Positions 25,401 through 33,802 of a stretch of DNA of 44,785 nucleotides are shown here, piece by piece. Both the position numbers and the translations under genes were made by a program. Below the pieces are notes generated by a model. It did not search any database. It worked only from the letters and a program-made list of their open reading frames with translations, and was not told where the DNA came from. This DNA comes from Spirochaetaceae bacterium (lineage in GTDB: Bacteria > Spirochaetota > Spirochaetia > Treponematales > Breznakiellaceae), in NCBI GenBank assembly GCA_031262035.1, contig JAISIL010000019.1:1-44785 (forward strand). Direction: 5' to 3'. The number at the start of each line of letters is the position of its first letter. The first letter of the stretch is position 1.

Positions 25401-25447
25401 CCAATGCCCGCCCGCATATCCAATATTCCAATCCGCGCAACACGCGG
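25401..25447 (-). promoter_or_regulatory. type 1 structured leader, copy G
   Basis: Hairpin CCGCGTGTTGCGCGG (25447-25433: 6 bp including one U-G pair, GTT loop), then the core with GGAATATTGGATATGCGGGC and GGCATTGG. It lies 89 nt before the ATG of beta-flower copy 1, further than in other copies (49-58 nt). A 38-codon frame and a 'WICGRALEP' reading cross it but are not supported. Confidence 0.7.
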
Positions 25448-25547
25448 TGTTTCCCTTGTTCATTTTGTAACTTACATCACAAATTCCAGTTTTGTACCCT
25501 CTCCATAATATATCATAGGAAGCTACCTTTTCTCATATACTGTGATA

Positions 25548-26117
25548 TCATTTTAAAAATTTGAATCCTGGTTTTAATCCAGAAAATTTTTTACTCGTCG
25601 CCGTTACCCCATCTAAAATAGCTGCCCCAACCTTTTTTGCTTCATCAATGGGTTTCCGCATTTTGAATCCGCATTTATCACATTTAACAACAGTTTGTAT
25701 ATCACCATTTTTGGGAAACCGTACTACCTGCTTGCAGTTAACGCATTCAATATAATAATTATTGCATTGCGGACAGATGCCGCCGTGCCTTGCAGTAGGG
25801 ATGCTATCCGTTATTGTTTTGACAGCTCCCAAAATATCGCTAACCCCATGGTGAAGCGCGCCCTTTAATGCAATCTTTCCTACATTGAGCGCAACTTGAG
25901 ACCACGAATATTCGCCGAACCCAACTTTTTCATGACAATCAGGGCAAGTTCCAAAGAATACAACATGCGTATGCATTTTACATTGCGGGCATTCATAGTC
26001 CGCATCAAATTTAATATTCTCGCCCATTACATAAAAATCATTTCCACATCCAGTACATTTGACCTTATAACCTTGTGCAGAAGTTTCCATAATGCCCTTT
26101 TTTTCTTCGTCAGTCAT
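25548..26117 (-). CDS. multi-zinc-ribbon protein
   Basis: 189 residues, cytoplasmic. Cys pairs in order: CTGC (about 17), CPQC (about 40), CPDC (about 56), CPQC (about 113), CVNC (about 125) and CDKC (about 145), giving three zinc-ribbon units. A Gly/Ala-rich helical stretch (ALNVGKIALKGALHHGVSDILGAVK) separates the first pair of units from the last. It ends in a basic stretch. Function unknown; the ribbons link it with the GTPases and other ribbon proteins of the operon. GAGGAG lies 8 nt before ATG 26117. Confidence 0.7.
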   Translation of the reverse strand: MTDEEKKGIMETSAQGYKVKCTGCGNDFYVMGENIKFDADYECPQCKMHTHVVFFGTCPDCHEKVGFGEYSWSQVALNVGKIALKGALHHGVSDILGAVKTITDSIPTARHGGICPQCNNYYIECVNCKQVVRFPKNGDIQTVVKCDKCGFKMRKPIDEAKKVGAAILDGVTATSKKFSGLKPGFKFLK

Positions 26118-26166
26118 ATTTATTTCTCCTCGATTGATTGTTTATGTGTAACATTTATTGGCAGCT

Positions 26167-26214
26167 CCAATATCCGTCAGCATATCCGTAATATCCAATC
26201 CACGCAACGTGCGC
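26167..26214 (-). promoter_or_regulatory. type 1 structured leader, copy F
   Basis: GCGCACGTTGCGTGG (26214-26200), an imperfect hairpin (four of six pairs, one of them G-U), then ATTGGATATTACGGATATGC. The core ends 49 nt before the ATG of the zinc-ribbon gene. The most AT-rich proximal part differs from other copies. Confidence 0.55.
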
Positions 26215-26334
26215 TGTTACCATTCTGCAACACGGGACTGGGACGTTGCTGAGTATGTGCGGCAAAAGAAAAAGATGAAGCCAGAAAGGAGATCAGAGAA
26301 GACCCGCTACTTTCTGCCTTCGACTCATAGTATT

Positions 26335-26562
26335 TTATTGCAACAACGAAAAGATATTATAGCCATCAATGTCTCCGATGCGGCTACCATACATGTCATA
26401 GATGCCGTTGCTTCTTAATTCGCCAACTTTGGTACCGTAGGTGTTAATAATATCGTTTATACCGTTAATCCAACCTAGTCGGTTACCAGATCTGTCCATA
26501 ATAACATACTCGCTACCGTTTTGATACCCAAGCTCATTACCATAAGAATCTACAATTTTCAT
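26335..26562 (-). CDS. 4-fold beta-flower-like protein (copy 2)
   Basis: 75 residues from ATG 26562 (AAGGAAGG 5 nt upstream). It is nearly identical to copy 1 about 1.2 kb downstream, and the 5' flanks of the two genes match for another 50 bp (CCTTCCTT...CAGTTTAGG). The zinc-ribbon gene lies between the copies, so a recent duplication with insertion or a longer ancestral unit are both possible. Confidence 0.65.
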   Translation of the reverse strand: MKIVDSYGNELGYQNGSEYVIMDRSGNRLGWINGINDIINTYGTKVGELRSNGIYDMYGSRIGDIDGYNIFSLLQ

Positions 26563-26780
26563 CATTCCCTTCCTTCTGCCCTTTCAGTTTAGGGCACATT
26601 TCGTATAAAGAATTATATCGCGTGATTTTACCGTTTTCTGTCCTTCGGAATATTTATTGTCAAAAGATAATTCACCCGAAGTATATCTTTTCAATATTTC
26701 GTCATTGGTCATTTAGTTATCCTGGTTCCAAGCGGCACAGCACCTCGCATTGCTTTGTACCGTGCCGCTTATCTTGCTTG

Positions 26781-26966
26781 CTAGCCGATAACCCAATTTG
26801 TGTAGTTACTTCCTCTTTGCCAAGCCTCATAGTTGCCGCAAGCCCTGCAGCTTGCCTCGTTCTCGCACTGGCTTTCTTCTTGACTACTTGATTGTGACTC
26901 TCCCGAAAGACAGCAACTACCCCCTGTCCAGAACGGACAGCAACCTGGAATCTGATGATTCGTCAT
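26781..26966 (-). CDS. Cys-rich mini-protein, copy 4
   Basis: 61 residues. The pattern is Gly-CC-x7-CC-x14-C-x5-C-x2-C with the conserved start IPGCCPFWTG and end NYTNWVIG. Seven cysteines in a cytosolic small protein suggest metal or Fe-S binding. It is the most diverged of the four copies in the middle (SSSQEESQCENEASCRAC). This copy has a type 1 leader, whereas the other three have type 2. It lies 14-115 bp downstream of the 680-residue gene. No known family comes to mind. Confidence 0.7.
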   Translation of the reverse strand: MTNHQIPGCCPFWTGGSCCLSGESQSSSQEESQCENEASCRACGNYEAWQRGSNYTNWVIG

Positions 26967-27024
26967 ACTCTATTCTCCTCTCGTAGTTTATCCTCATCGC
27001 GGCACCTTCATTTCTTTGACGGCG

Positions 27025-27071
27025 CGAATGCCCGCCTTCATGTTCAATATTCAAATCCGTACAATGCGCAG
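27025..27071 (-). promoter_or_regulatory. type 1 structured leader, copy E
   Basis: CTGCGCATTGTACGG (27071-27057; pairs with one mismatch and wobbles, ATT loop), then TTGAATATTGAACATGAAGGCGG and GGCATTCG. The core ends 58 nt before ATG 26966 and only 14 nt after the stop of the preceding gene. The proximal GATAAACTACGA-AGGAG box is kept. Confidence 0.55.
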
Positions 27072-27085
27072 GTTTTCCCCTTTTA

Positions 27086-29128
27086 TTATTTAGGCATCTG
27101 TTCTTTTGCCAAAATTTTACCAGATGAAAAAAAACCTTGCTTTACAACAAGATGTATCACTTTCATGTCCGATGAAAGTGTCAAATTAATAGGTTCAAAT
27201 ATTTTTAATTTGAGACTCTCTTGACATTTAAATGATATATTATATTGTTCATGTTTTGGCAGTATAATTTCGCAATCTTCACCGCCTTTTATACTGCCAA
27301 CATCTTTATCATTAATTCGTATTGTGCAATACTCTTTATCCTGATAAGAATTATCTAAGCCCCTTATAAATTTTATTTTTGTAAATTCTTTCTGCTTTTC
27401 TTGACATTCTTTCAAGCGTTTCGCGCATTCATCTATCTGTTCTTGCAATGCATATCTTTCGGGGAAAGATTTCAATGTTGGTAATAATTCCGAGTATTTT
27501 TCAACCAAAGAAAAAAAAGCGCCATATTGATCGACCTTATGGAAAGTATTTATTGATGCTTGCTTATCTTGAGATGTTTTTAATTCTGCTAGTGTTACTT
27601 CTTTCTTTGCACTTAACACCCGTTCCTTCTGTTCTACTTTTGCTAAATCACTTTGAACAATTGTTAGAATTCCTTTGAGATCTTTATTAAAATCAAGGCT
27701 TTCAAAATATGAAAGTTTATCAGAAAAGTTTGGGGGAATTCTAGCCTTAGTCCGCCCGCCGAGTAACACAATATTTGTGTGCATAGCATTGATAGAATCA
27801 TAGTCTCGTTTAGCAGATTGCAACAGGTTTTCTCTTAACGTCTTAATAAAGGCGGTAAATTCTTTTTCAATACTTGAAAAATCATTGTCAAAACAAACTT
27901 TTACACAATAATTTTTTTCTCTTGACACCAGTGTTTCTAAGTCTGTAATTGCCCCGGCACTATTACCGGTCAGCGCCCTACATCGCGCCCGGTTATACAG
28001 GGATTCCAACATTTTCTCAGAGAAGGCATAAGCATTTCCAAATGATACTTCTGCATTTTTCAAGAGCTTTTCATTTTCAGATGTATTGCCCTTTACAAAC
28101 ATCTCATTTGCTTTTGAATAATATGCCAGACCAAGATAAAACCATATTTCTGCAGCAAGATTTCTTGCATGAATTGTAACCCGCTCATCACCGATGCTAT
28201 ACTCTATATTGAAAGATTTAAACACCTTCTCAATAGCGTCAGTTTCTTTCTTTGTAAAAAGTTTATCAGGGAATTGATAGGTTACATTAACTTTAAAGCA
28301 TTGTGTTGAAAAACCAATTATAGTTAGAAGTTCTTCATATTCAAATCTATCAACTCTAACCCCCAGACGCTGCAATTCTGCTGCTGCCTTCTCTAAGTTC
28401 TGATATTCAGCATTACTCTTATCCGTTTTGCTACGGCCACTACCTATATCTACTTCTTTTGTATATGATACATACCCTGTATTTATAAGAAACCGAAAGC
28501 CTTGTTCAATGTCATTTGCCTCTGCGAACGGTTTGATATACTTCGCTGCATTTTGTAAAGCGGAAATAGCATCGTCAAGATTTATTACATTACAGAATTC
28601 CCCCACACCAAACAGGTAAATTTCTCCCATCAAAAACTGTGAAATATAATCAGTTTTATTTTTTTCAAGCGCTTGCTTTACATCTTCCAATGCTTTTTCG
28701 TAGAAACCTTTTTTATAATTTGTTGATGCGCGTTTGTATAATACCCTTGCCTGTGTTTGCAAGGGATTTTCCAAGGTATCATTTATTGCATCAAGACGCT
28801 CACAAATTTCATTGCTCAAACGGCTAATCGCCGTTTCTGTCCTTGCAAAACCTATCTGCATTCCAACACCCATTTCACCAAGTTGATTTGATACTTGCGA
28901 AAATCCTTGAGACAGTGTCTTGTTTAGTACTGCTTGGGAAGCAACGAGAGCAAGGGTTTGATTGTTTACAGTATTCTGAATATCCGAGCGCATTATATCA
29001 ATAGTACTGGTAATTTTATCGCCAATCTTTTCCTCTGCTCTGGTTCGCTCCTCCATGTAAGTGCGATAATCTGACAATGCGGCCATATCCCTGTTATAAT
29101 AAAAACTCTGCAACTGATTTTCTGTCAT
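27086..29128 (-). CDS. large TPR/coiled-coil protein with beta-sandwich tail
   Basis: 680 residues from ATG 29128 (GAGGAG 7 nt upstream; a longer frame begins at 29194 but has no ribosome site). Residues about 20-115 are a helical, heptad-like region (GDKITSTIDIMRSDIQNTVNNQ...LSNEICERLDAIND). TPR-like units follow (about 130-200 and 330-390). Another coiled coil runs over about 480-580. The last 85 residues (IRINDKDVGSIKGGEDCEIILPKHEQYNISF) look like a small beta-sandwich also seen at the end of the 201-residue protein. No TM segment or catalytic motif. Probably a scaffold or sensor of the system. Confidence 0.65.
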   Translation of the reverse strand: MTENQLQSFYYNRDMAALSDYRTYMEERTRAEEKIGDKITSTIDIMRSDIQNTVNNQTLALVASQAVLNKTLSQGFSQVSNQLGEMGVGMQIGFARTETAISRLSNEICERLDAINDTLENPLQTQARVLYKRASTNYKKGFYEKALEDVKQALEKNKTDYISQFLMGEIYLFGVGEFCNVINLDDAISALQNAAKYIKPFAEANDIEQGFRFLINTGYVSYTKEVDIGSGRSKTDKSNAEYQNLEKAAAELQRLGVRVDRFEYEELLTIIGFSTQCFKVNVTYQFPDKLFTKKETDAIEKVFKSFNIEYSIGDERVTIHARNLAAEIWFYLGLAYYSKANEMFVKGNTSENEKLLKNAEVSFGNAYAFSEKMLESLYNRARCRALTGNSAGAITDLETLVSREKNYCVKVCFDNDFSSIEKEFTAFIKTLRENLLQSAKRDYDSINAMHTNIVLLGGRTKARIPPNFSDKLSYFESLDFNKDLKGILTIVQSDLAKVEQKERVLSAKKEVTLAELKTSQDKQASINTFHKVDQYGAFFSLVEKYSELLPTLKSFPERYALQEQIDECAKRLKECQEKQKEFTKIKFIRGLDNSYQDKEYCTIRINDKDVGSIKGGEDCEIILPKHEQYNISFKCQESLKLKIFEPINLTLSSDMKVIHLVVKQGFFSSGKILAKEQMPK

Positions 29129-29184
29129 AACTTTTCTCCTCGATAGTTTTATCTCTTTTCGGAGCATACTTTTTTTGCACAAGG

Positions 29185-29218
29185 CGGCAGACAAAAGCGC
29201 GACATGTCTTGTCTGCCG
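29185..29218. repeat. 10-bp-stem hairpin between genes
   Basis: CGGCAGACAA (29185-29194) and TTGTCTGCCG (29209-29218) form a perfect 10-bp stem with a 14-nt loop. It lies between Cys-rich copy 3 and the 680-residue gene. No T-tract follows on the transcribed strand, so it is a processing or attenuation candidate rather than a clear terminator. Confidence 0.6.
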
Positions 29219-29241
29219 TCCTGATTAGTCGCAATTTGCGG

Positions 29242-29427
29242 CTACCTAATTACCCAGTCAGTATAATTACTGCCTCTTTGCCATGCTTCGTAGTTTCCAC
29301 AAGTCTTGCAATTTGACTCGTTCTTGCATTGGCTTTCTTCGTGACCGCTTGACTGCGACTCACCCGAAAGACAGCAACTACCTCCTGTCCAGAACGGACA
29401 GCAACCTGGAATCTGATTATTTGTCAT
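29242..29427 (-). CDS. Cys-rich mini-protein, copy 3
   Basis: 61 residues, IPGCCPFWTGGSCCLSGES...CKNESNCKTCGNYEAW...WVIR. All seven cysteines of the family are present. No signal peptide, so it should act in the reducing cytosol, where CC and C-x2-C pairs favour metal or iron-sulfur ligation. GGAGG lies 6 nt before the ATG. A type 2 pseudoknot leader lies directly upstream. Confidence 0.75.
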   Translation of the reverse strand: MTNNQIPGCCPFWTGGSCCLSGESQSSGHEESQCKNESNCKTCGNYEAWQRGSNYTDWVIR

Positions 29428-29441
29428 ATATTTCCTCCTTC

Positions 29442-29489
29442 CCTGTATTTAGCACCAATCAACAGGTTTATTTTGCGTGGTGTGGGTGC
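29442..29489 (-). promoter_or_regulatory. type 2 leader, H-type pseudoknot candidate (copy 3)
   Basis: In transcript order: GCACC (29489-29485), CCTGT (29466-29462), GGTGC (29456-29452), ACAGG (29446-29442). The first pairs with the third and the second with the fourth, which is the interleaved order of an H-type pseudoknot. The last strand touches the Shine-Dalgarno (ACAGGGAAGGAGG). Loops between b-a' and a'-b' are 5 nt each. Confidence 0.6.
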
Positions 29490-29561
29490 ATTACATATAA
29501 TTTTTTTTTGCTTATTCACAAGAACATCTTTTATTACTATACAAACTTAGTTTTTTACACT

Positions 29562-30287
29562 TTACCATCCATGCCGATCTCTGAGTCTTATTACAAATCT
29601 ATCAAGAATACATCTTACTAATCGATTAATTATAACAGTATTTCTCAAAGAATTCGCTATCTGCGGGCTTAGCTTGTAATATATAGAAATAAACAGCCTT
29701 CCTAATAACGATTTTGCCAGATATTCATCACGGAAATGCCGCAATGTCATTACTGAAGGTGCGTCGTAGGAACCATAAACGGCGGTAGCTATATAACAGC
29801 CTCCAGAGTTGGACTCTTTTTTTGGCCAACTATTTGGGAAATATTTCATCAATAGGCTCTGTGCCGGTTTATTTCCCTGTTCTGCTGCTTTTAGCCACCA
29901 ACGGATTGCTTTCCAATCTTCTTTTTTTGTTCCGTCGCCATCAAAATAACAACATCCAAGCCATAATTGAGCATCCGCATTCCCTTGTTCGGCTGATTTC
30001 TCGTACCAATACTTTCCTTTTTTTAGGGGGTATTTTTCATTTCCTATACCGTAGCCGTTAAAATAACATTCAGCAAGAAAATCTTGCGCATCTGCGTCTC
30101 CTTGCTCTGCAGCTTTAGTATACCAGTATACGGCTTTTTCTAGATCTTGGGCAACTCCTTCCCCAAGCTTAAGCATTAATCCTAGATGTAATTGTGAGAT
30201 ACTATCTCCGCCATCTGCCTTTTTTTCAAGTTCTCCTACTTCGCATTGTTCCATTTGCGATAGTTTTTCTCGTTCTAATGTACTCAT
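29562..30287 (-). CDS. Sel1-repeat protein with CFI-box C-terminus
   Basis: 241 residues. Three Sel1-like repeats (about 30-150) have the pattern A..WY.KAAEQG.A.AQ..L..CY..G.G. After a linker, the C-terminus carries [50 protein letters not shown], which matches the CFI-box-CTERM region: C-(F/Y)-I-A-T-A-x-Y-G-S, then LR.FRD..L, then YY..SP..A. The Cys at its start is conserved in the family. Sel1 repeats bind partners. The CFI-box is of unknown function and is common in spirochaetes and deltaproteobacteria. GGAGG lies 7 nt before the ATG. A weak remnant of the type 1 core lies at about 30352-30384. Confidence 0.75.
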   Translation of the reverse strand: MSTLEREKLSQMEQCEVGELEKKADGGDSISQLHLGLMLKLGEGVAQDLEKAVYWYTKAAEQGDADAQDFLAECYFNGYGIGNEKYPLKKGKYWYEKSAEQGNADAQLWLGCCYFDGDGTKKEDWKAIRWWLKAAEQGNKPAQSLLMKYFPNSWPKKESNSGGCYIATAVYGSYDAPSVMTLRHFRDEYLAKSLLGRLFISIYYKLSPQIANSLRNTVIINRLVRCILDRFVIRLRDRHGW

Positions 30288-30443
30288 AGTTTATCCTCCA
30301 TTTAACTTAGTCTCGAAAAGAAATCAAATCTTTAAAGACTTATACCTAACGGCTACAATGTGCTCGTCAGCATATTTACATCTTCATCAATGCAATATTT
30401 GGTTCTTTCACATTTATTTTATTACTCTTATACTTGACCTACT

Positions 30444-31070
30444 TCAATTCTGGGAATAAAGTCCTAATAGGTTAGTTACTACTTCTCTAAGACCATCTTC
30501 AGGATTTAATTGCAATACTTTCTGATAATCAGTAATTGCCTTATTATTTTCTTGGTTGTTGCTATATGCTTCTGTGCGTAAATAATAATTTTTGGGTTCG
30601 TTGGGGTCAAGCGATATTGCTTTGCTGTAATCAGTAATTGCTGTTTCATAGTCTTCTAGATCAGAATATAACAAACCTCGTCGTTGATAGTAAGCGGAAT
30701 CATCTGGATTGTTCTTGATAGCATTGTTGAAGTCATTAAGTGCAGCATTGTTATCATTAAAATAATTTGCATACAACAAGCCTCGGTTCCAACAATAAGC
30801 AGCAGAATCTGGTTGTAATTCTATTGCTTTTGTCCAGTCTGCAAGCACCTCGTCCAATTTTTGCAGATTCAAATACACCATCCCTCTTTTACTGTACGAA
30901 TACGCATCGGTTTTATCTAGTTCAAGAGCTGTTGTAAAATCTTGTAGTGCAGCATCATAATTTGCTGAATCAAGAAACACATCCCTTCGGTCAACATAAG
31001 CCGAAGCATCATTTGGATTATTGATAATCCTTTTATTGCACTCATCAATTTTAAGAGCAATATCGTCCAT
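30444..31070 (-). CDS. TPR protein, short paralog
   Basis: 208 residues from ATG 31070; AGGAG lies 6 nt upstream, and the in-frame codons further up belong to the leader. It has five to six TPR units (YVDRRDVFLDSANYDAALQDFTTALELDK, then YSKRGMVYLNLQKLDEVLADWTKAIELQP and so on). The first 140 residues and the 5' leader are nearly identical at DNA level to the 275-residue paralog at 32923-33750. The two then diverge: this copy ends YQKVLQLNPEDGLREVVTNLLGL. Predicted cytosolic scaffold. Confidence 0.75.
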   Translation of the reverse strand: MDDIALKIDECNKRIINNPNDASAYVDRRDVFLDSANYDAALQDFTTALELDKTDAYSYSKRGMVYLNLQKLDEVLADWTKAIELQPDSAAYCWNRGLLYANYFNDNNAALNDFNNAIKNNPDDSAYYQRRGLLYSDLEDYETAITDYSKAISLDPNEPKNYYLRTEAYSNNQENNKAITDYQKVLQLNPEDGLREVVTNLLGLYSQN

Positions 31071-31126
31071 AGACATCTCCTTTCGTAGTTTACTCTCATT
31101 GCAGAGCTTCCATTTCTTCGGTAGTT

Positions 31127-31173
31127 CCAATGCCCGCCCGCATATCCAATATCCCAATCTGCGCAACGCGCGG
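31127..31173 (-). promoter_or_regulatory. type 1 structured leader, copy A
   Basis: CCGCGCGTTGCGCAG (31173-31159: five of six pairs, GTT loop), then ATTGGGATATTGGATATGCGG and GGCATTGG. The core ends 56 nt before ATG 31070. The proximal box CTCTGCAATGAGA-TAAACTACGA-AGGAG is shared with copies B, C and D. Confidence 0.65.
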
Positions 31174-31225
31174 TTTTCCCCTGGCGCTAGCGTTCTAACT
31201 CTATATTTTTTCTTTCATTTCTGAA

Positions 31226-31525
31226 TCATTTTGAAAATAAGATATCAAAAGCTTCACGTGTTGCTTGTAACTCCGGCTCTTTAAGGTATTCAAGCATTAG
31301 ATTTTCATCTATATTCTTAACTTCGGTTAAGAGGCTAGACCATATATCGAAGTTTTGCATCTTAAGCGCTATATTTGCGGCGTTCATCATTGCCATAACA
31401 TGCAAAGGTTTATTATTAGTTTCCTTACCAATACTGCTTAATTCCATAAACTTTTCAAAACCATCCTGGTTATATAAACCATGCAAACCGGAAATTTCTT
31501 TTAACACCTCGTCCATTGTACGCAT
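31226..31525 (-). CDS. small helical protein
   Basis: 99 residues from ATG 31525 (GGAGG 5 nt upstream). It is predicted all-helical: TMDEVLKEISGLHGLYNQDGFEKFMELSSIGKE...PLHVMAMMNAANIALKMQNFDIWSSLLTEVKN. No Cys, no TM segment. It could be a small adaptor or an immunity-type protein, but nothing recognisable supports that. Confidence 0.6.
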   Translation of the reverse strand: MRTMDEVLKEISGLHGLYNQDGFEKFMELSSIGKETNNKPLHVMAMMNAANIALKMQNFDIWSSLLTEVKNIDENLMLEYLKEPELQATREAFDILFSK

Positions 31526-31592
31526 TTTATCCTCCAATCTCTCTAATTTTATTTGACCCAAACAAAATTGATTTTGTTATGGGATGAACTTA

Positions 31593-31826
31593 TTACATAA
31601 GACCTGCTACCGGACATCTTCCATCTCTCTTGAAGCAAAAACAATCTATCATTTTTTGTTGAAAAACGTATGCGTATCTAGCCCATTCCGCGCGATACCC
31701 ATATTTTTCGCAATTCACCTTTTCATAATTATTGCTATTGAGCATCAAAGAATCACAGCATATTGCGCGCATCTCTGATTTTAGTGCGTCACAATCCTTA
31801 GCCAGAATATAATCTGATCTATCCAT
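31593..31826 (-). CDS. Cys-containing small protein
   Basis: 77 residues, MDRSDYILAKDCDALKSEMRA..., with seven cysteines (one at 12, a CC pair, one at about 39, C-F-C and a C-P near the end: CFCFKRDGRCPVAG). The spacing differs from the CCPFW family. Type 1 leader copy B precedes it and GAGGAG lies 7 nt before the ATG. Probably metal-binding; no family recognised. Confidence 0.55.
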   Translation of the reverse strand: MDRSDYILAKDCDALKSEMRAICCDSLMLNSNNYEKVNCEKYGYRAEWARYAYVFQQKMIDCFCFKRDGRCPVAGLM

Positions 31827-31880
31827 ACAAAATCTCCTCGTAGTTTAATCTCATTGCAGAGTTTTAATTCATGGTGTATC

Positions 31881-31928
31881 CCAATGCCCGCTCGCATATC
31901 CATAATATCCATTCCGCACAACGTGCGG
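31881..31928 (-). promoter_or_regulatory. type 1 structured leader, copy B
   Basis: Perfect hairpin CCGCACGTTGTGCGG (31928-31914: 6 bp, GTT loop), then AATGGATATTATGGATATGCG and GGCATTGG. The core ends 54 nt before ATG 31826. Compared with copy A, the fifth base pair is A-U instead of G-C and the second pair is restored. Confidence 0.7.
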
Positions 31929-31973
31929 TTTTTCCTGTTTTATTCTGGCCTTTGTAGTCTACATCCTGAATGC

Positions 31974-32159
31974 CTATCCGATAACCCAATATGTGTAGTT
32001 ACTGCCTCTTTCCCATGCCTCGTAGTTGCCGCAAGTCTTACAGTTTGACTGGTTCTTGCACTGGCTTTCTTCTTGACCGCTTGACTGCGACTCGCCCGAA
32101 AGACAGCAGCTACCCCCTGTCCAGAACGGACAACAACCCGGAATCTGATTGTTTGTCAT
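31974..32159 (-). CDS. Cys-rich mini-protein, copy 2
   Basis: 61 residues from ATG 32159 (GGAGG 6 nt upstream). It is 90% or more identical to copy 3 and has all seven cysteines. Its type 2 leader carries the compensatory GCGCC/GGCGC helix. It is followed 45 bp later by a type 1 leader. Confidence 0.75.
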   Translation of the reverse strand: MTNNQIPGCCPFWTGGSCCLSGESQSSGQEESQCKNQSNCKTCGNYEAWERGSNYTYWVIG

Positions 32160-32174
32160 ATTTATTCCTCCTCT

Positions 32175-32222
32175 CCTGTGTTTAGCGCCGATCAACAGGT
32201 TTATTTTATATGATGTAGGCGC
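32175..32222 (-). promoter_or_regulatory. type 2 leader, pseudoknot candidate (copy 2)
   Basis: GCGCC (32222-32218), CCTGT (32199-32195), GGCGC (32189-32185), ACAGG (32179-32175), followed by AGAGGAGG. The first helix is GCGCC/GGCGC here and GCACC/GGTGC in copies 1 and 3, a compensatory A-U to G-C change. Confidence 0.65.
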
Positions 32223-32257
32223 ACTTTTGTACATTGTATTTTCTCTTAAATAAAATT

Positions 32258-32749
32258 CTACATGTCCTTCATGCTGTCATACAAATCTTGGAGGGCACCA
32301 TGCCCTGATTCATACTCCTTTCGTCTTTCCCATGATTTATAATCAGTTCCAGTCAAGTCTAACGAGTTATTCTTGCTTTCTTTTTCTGTTCTAGTTGTAT
32401 GTATTAACGATGGTCCCATGATACAGAACCCGGTTATTACTATGCCCAGAAAACCAAAAAACCAATTTTCATAATAGTAATCCATAACTGAAAAACTCTC
32501 TATGACTGTTATAACCCATTGTATTATCATAAAGATTTCACTCATTTTTCCAGTATTAATATTAACTACACCCATAATTATTGTTCCTGTTAATACGCCA
32601 ATAATTATTATTGCTATTTGAGTATTCCATTCGAGATCAATATTATGGTACCCATAAATCCAAGTTCCAATGATGATTGATGTAGTTCCTAAGAAAGTTA
32701 TTATCAATATTAATTTCGCGTATGTTTCCTTCAATTTTATTTTTTCCAT
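32258..32749 (-). CDS. four-TM membrane protein
   Basis: 163 residues. Four hydrophobic helices at about 11-30, 43-62, 70-88 and 95-113; the N-terminus (EKIKLKETYAK) is basic, so it lies inside. A charged cytosolic tail of about 45 residues follows (TRTEKESKNNSLDLTGTDYKSWERRKEYESGHG). No transport signature or catalytic residue seen. Type 1 leader copy D precedes it, with GGAG before the ATG. Together with the 932-residue GTPase it is one of two clear membrane proteins in the operon. Confidence 0.65.
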   Translation of the reverse strand: MEKIKLKETYAKLILIITFLGTTSIIIGTWIYGYHNIDLEWNTQIAIIIIGVLTGTIIMGVVNINTGKMSEIFMIIQWVITVIESFSVMDYYYENWFFGFLGIVITGFCIMGPSLIHTTRTEKESKNNSLDLTGTDYKSWERRKEYESGHGALQDLYDSMKDM

Positions 32750-32805
32750 TATGTATCTCCTTCTATAGTTTAATCTCCTTGCAGAGTGTTATACCTTTGA
32801 CGGTT

Positions 32806-32851
32806 CGAATACTAGCCTACATATCCAATAACCCACCCATGTAACGCATAG
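32806..32851 (-). promoter_or_regulatory. type 1 structured leader, copy D
   Basis: CTATGCGTTACATGG (32851-32837: five of six pairs, GTT loop), then GTTATTGGATATGTAGGC and AGTATTCG. The core ends 56 nt before ATG 32749. The AU-rich stem keeps its pairing although it shares few bases with copies A and B. Confidence 0.6.
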
Positions 32852-32874
32852 GCTTCCTCTACATCAACTTACTC

Positions 32875-32905
32875 CTGTGTCTAGTGACAATCGACTAGTT
32901 CTCTC
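32875..32905 (-). promoter_or_regulatory. decayed type 2 leader without its gene
   Basis: On the minus strand this reads AACTAGTCGATTGTCACTAG then ACACAGGAG. It aligns with the end of the type 2 leaders (AACCTGTTGATCGGCGCTAA then ACACAGGAG), but the helices are lost. No Cys-rich gene follows; type 1 leader D starts 24 nt later. Confidence 0.5.
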
Positions 32906-32922
32906 AATACTTAGTAATCAAA

Positions 32923-33750
32923 TTACATGCAATACTTAGCAACTACTTTCAGACTCGCGTTTGCCCCTCCATGCGTAGGGTCCAATTTCAAGGCTTTCTC
33001 ATATTCGATACGTGCTGCATCCCATTGACCTTTGCGGCGATAAATCTCACCACGGCGGTAGTAAGATGCTGGTTCGTTGGGATCAATTTCAATTGCCTTG
33101 TTAAACTCTGGAAGTGCATCGTCGTACTGCTGTTTAAAAAACAGTGCTTCGCCAAGTAAGTGGTGAGCAACCGAGTTATTTGGATCAAGTGAAATCATCT
33201 TCCTAAAGTCAGCGATAGCTTCATCTAGTTGTTTTTTCTCAAGGTATGCACTACCACGGCAGCTGTAAGTATTTACATCATTACAGCCAAGTTCCAATGC
33301 CTTGCTAAGGTCAGAGATAGCTTTGTCATACTCTTCCAGATCAGAATATAACAAACCTCGTCGTTGATAGTAAACAGGATCATTTGGATTGTTCTCAATA
33401 GCCTTGTTGAAATCATTAAGTGCAGCATTGTTATCATTAAAAAAATTTGCATACAACAAGCCTCGGTTCCAACAATAAGCAGCAGAATCTGGTTGTAATT
33501 CTATTGCTTTTGTCCAGTCTGCGAGCACCTCGTCCAATTTTTGCAGATTCAAATACACCATCCCTCTTTTGCTGTACGAATACGCGTCGGTTTTATCTAG
33601 TTTAAGAGCTGTTGTAAAATCTTGTAAGGCAGCATCATAATTTGCTGAATCAAGAAACACATCCCCTCGGTCAACATAAGCCGAAGCATCATTTGGATTA
33701 TTCATAATCCTTTCATTGCACTCATCAATTTTAAGAGCAATATCGTCCAT
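32923..33750 (-). CDS. TPR protein, long paralog
   Basis: 275 residues from ATG 33750 (AGGAG 6 nt upstream; codons before it lie in the leader). Seven to eight TPR units end with the canonical EFNKAIEIDPNEPASYYRRGEIYRRKGQWDAARIEYEKALKLDP. The first 140 residues match the 208-residue paralog almost base for base, after which this copy adds repeats. It follows Cys-rich copy 1 in the transcript. Scaffold or adaptor role inferred. Confidence 0.75.
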   Translation of the reverse strand: MDDIALKIDECNERIMNNPNDASAYVDRGDVFLDSANYDAALQDFTTALKLDKTDAYSYSKRGMVYLNLQKLDEVLADWTKAIELQPDSAAYCWNRGLLYANFFNDNNAALNDFNKAIENNPNDPVYYQRRGLLYSDLEEYDKAISDLSKALELGCNDVNTYSCRGSAYLEKKQLDEAIADFRKMISLDPNNSVAHHLLGEALFFKQQYDDALPEFNKAIEIDPNEPASYYRRGEIYRRKGQWDAARIEYEKALKLDPTHGGANASLKVVAKYCM

Positions 33751-33802
33751 AGACATCTCCTTTCGTAGTTTATCCTCATTGCAGAGCTTTTGTTTTTGAC
33801 GG

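Noticed and set aside
25401-25520. A 38-codon frame and a 'WICGRALEP' reading across leader G, and similar readings across other leader copies
   Set aside because: The frames shift between copies by single-base indels and lack Shine-Dalgarno sites, while the hairpin pairing is kept. Nucleotide structure explains the conservation better than coding.
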